Assembly: GCF_047495875.1 (NCBI RefSeq)
Contig: NC_092497.1
Coordinates: 81,291,749 to 81,355,748 of the forward strand
DNA from: Pithys albifrons albifrons
Lineage: Eukaryota > Chordata > Aves > Passeriformes > Thamnophilidae
Reading direction: 5' to 3'
DNA: 64,000 nucleotides
Shown: positions 62,793-64,000 of the stretch, in pieces
Layout of the letters: the number at the start of each line of letters is the position of its first letter
Position numbering within the stretch: position 1 is the first letter of the stretch
Notes under the pieces: model-generated
What the model saw: the letters and a program-made list of their open reading frames with translations, nothing else
Told to the model about the DNA's origin: nothing
Database searches by the model: none
Program-made: the position numbers and the translations under genes

Positions 62793-63537
62793 AACAACCC
62801 CCTGCAGCGCTCCAGGCTGGGCACAGAGTGGCTGGAGAGCAGCCAGGCAGAGGGACCTGGGGGGACTAACTGACAGGAAGCTCAACATGAGCCAACAGTG
62901 TGCCCAAGTGGCCAAGAAGGCCAATGGGATCCTGTCCTGTATCAAAAATAGCGTGGCCAGCAGGACCAGGGCAGTGACCCTTCCCCTGTACTCTGTGTTG
63001 GTGAGGCCACACCTTGAGTGTTGTGTTCAGTTCTGGGCCCCTCAGTTCAGAAAGGATATTGAGGGGCTGGAGCGGGTCCAGAGAAGAGCAACAAGGCTGG
63101 AGAAGGGACTGGAGCACAAGTCCTATGGGGAGAGGCTGAGGGAGCTGGGGGTGTTCAGCCTGGAGAAGAGGAGGCTCAGAGGTGACCTCAGCACTGTCTG
63201 GAACTACCTGAAGGGAAGTTCTGGCCAGGTGGGGGTTGGTCTCTTCTCCCAGGCACTCAGCAATAGGACAAGGGGGCACGATGGGCTTAAGCTCTGCCAG
63301 GGGAAATTTAAGTTGGCTATCAGGAAAAAATTCTTTCCAGAGAGAGTAATCAGGGATTGGAATGGGCTGCCCAGAGAGGTGGTGGATTCACCATCCCTGG
63401 AGGTTTTTAAACTGAGATTGGACGTGGCACTGACTGCCATGATCTGGTAAAGGGACTGGAGTTGGACCAAGGGTTGGACTTGATGATCTCGGAGGTCTTT
63501 TCCAACCCAATTGATTCTATGATTCTGTGATTCTATA
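62793..63537 (+). mobile_element. CR1 LINE 3' fragment, well preserved
   Basis: Starts GGCAACAACCCCCTGCAGCG and ends AATTGATTCTATGATTCTGT. The plus strand keeps a 187-codon open frame from 62887 to 63450 ([39 protein letters not shown]), close to the copy at 14218-15238, so a fairly recent insertion. Confidence 0.95.
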
Positions 63538-64000
63538 CTTGGTGCCTGCACTTTGATACAGTTTTTCCATTTGGATTGTATGTTTGTTTATCTGTATAAT
63601 ATCTGAGGGGTCTCAAATCCCTTCTACATTCATCCTTTAATTCTTAGAAAAATTAGCTGTAAGAGCAACTACCAAGTATGCCATACCTGAAAGAAAATAG
63701 ATGCAGAGAACAGGATTTTGCATTCCTGGCCTTTACAACAGAGAAAAAGTTGACTTTTCCAGTAGTTACAAATATTTGTTTAGAAAGGTTTTGAGGAACA
63801 AATACTGAAGTCTTCATTTAAAAAAAGAAGAATCTTAAATGGGGATTATTGAAGCAAAAACAGCTTAAAACTTGACATTGGGAATTTAAAATTATGAACT
63901 GACTGTTTCCCAAGACAGCTAGAAAGAACATTTATTGTGATGTACAGAAAGCCCTCACACAGCTGTGGTTCAATGAGTCATAGCTCCTCAAAGTCTCTGT
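63538..64000. other. Right edge, nothing recognised
   Basis: AT-rich sequence with no supported gene or repeat. Confidence 0.55.

Overview
This is nuclear DNA of a bird, probably a songbird. CR1 LINE copies are scattered throughout, the solo LTRs look like passerine endogenous retroviruses, and the three genes can be read exon by exon with near-perfect similarity to vertebrate orthologues. The species was not identified. The human orthologues are all on chromosome 9 (GNE and CLTA at 9p13, NANS at 9q22), whose genes lie largely on the avian Z, so a Z location is a reasonable inference.

Layout. (1) Positions 1-8074, minus strand: complete NANS coding sequence, 6 exons, 359 aa, with the 3' UTR running off the left edge. 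Its CpG-island promoter carries a 31-bp minisatellite (8150-8815) holding 19 intact and 2 mutated CCAAT boxes. (2) 8.8-18.1 kb: intergenic, filled with CR1 fragments, a possible small ALV-like LTR and a 621-bp solo LTR. (3) 18089-32080, plus strand: complete CLTA (clathrin light chain A), 7 exons including the two small neuronal exons, with a promoter that has three inverted CCAAT boxes and a poly-C tandem repeat. (4) 32.1-38.8 kb: tail-to-tail spacer with a 554-bp solo LTR and a CR1. (5) 38837-about 61500, minus strand: complete GNE coding sequence, 11 coding exons, 722 aa, plus a probable non-coding first exon in a CpG island. Its introns hold a 3.2-kb CR1, a 1.4-kb solo LTR containing a 16-bp VNTR, and a 1.25-kb 40/38-bp VNTR. 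(6) 61.5-64 kb: CR1, an unassigned candidate exon, and an LTR fragment abutting a CR1.

How the genes relate. GNE makes ManNAc-6-phosphate from UDP-GlcNAc (steps 1-2 of sialic acid synthesis). NANS condenses that product with phosphoenolpyruvate to Neu5Ac-9-phosphate (step 3). Consecutive enzymes of one pathway therefore lie within about 60 kb, separated by CLTA, whereas in human NANS is on the other chromosome arm. CLTA encodes a coat protein with no known role in the pathway.

The most unusual material is non-coding: independent GC-rich tandem repeats sit at or beside the promoters of all three genes. The NANS array is the most striking because nearly every unit carries an NF-Y-type box at a constant three-turn spacing. 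All splice sites named here are canonical GT-AG, and the exon phases add up to uninterrupted proteins of the expected lengths.
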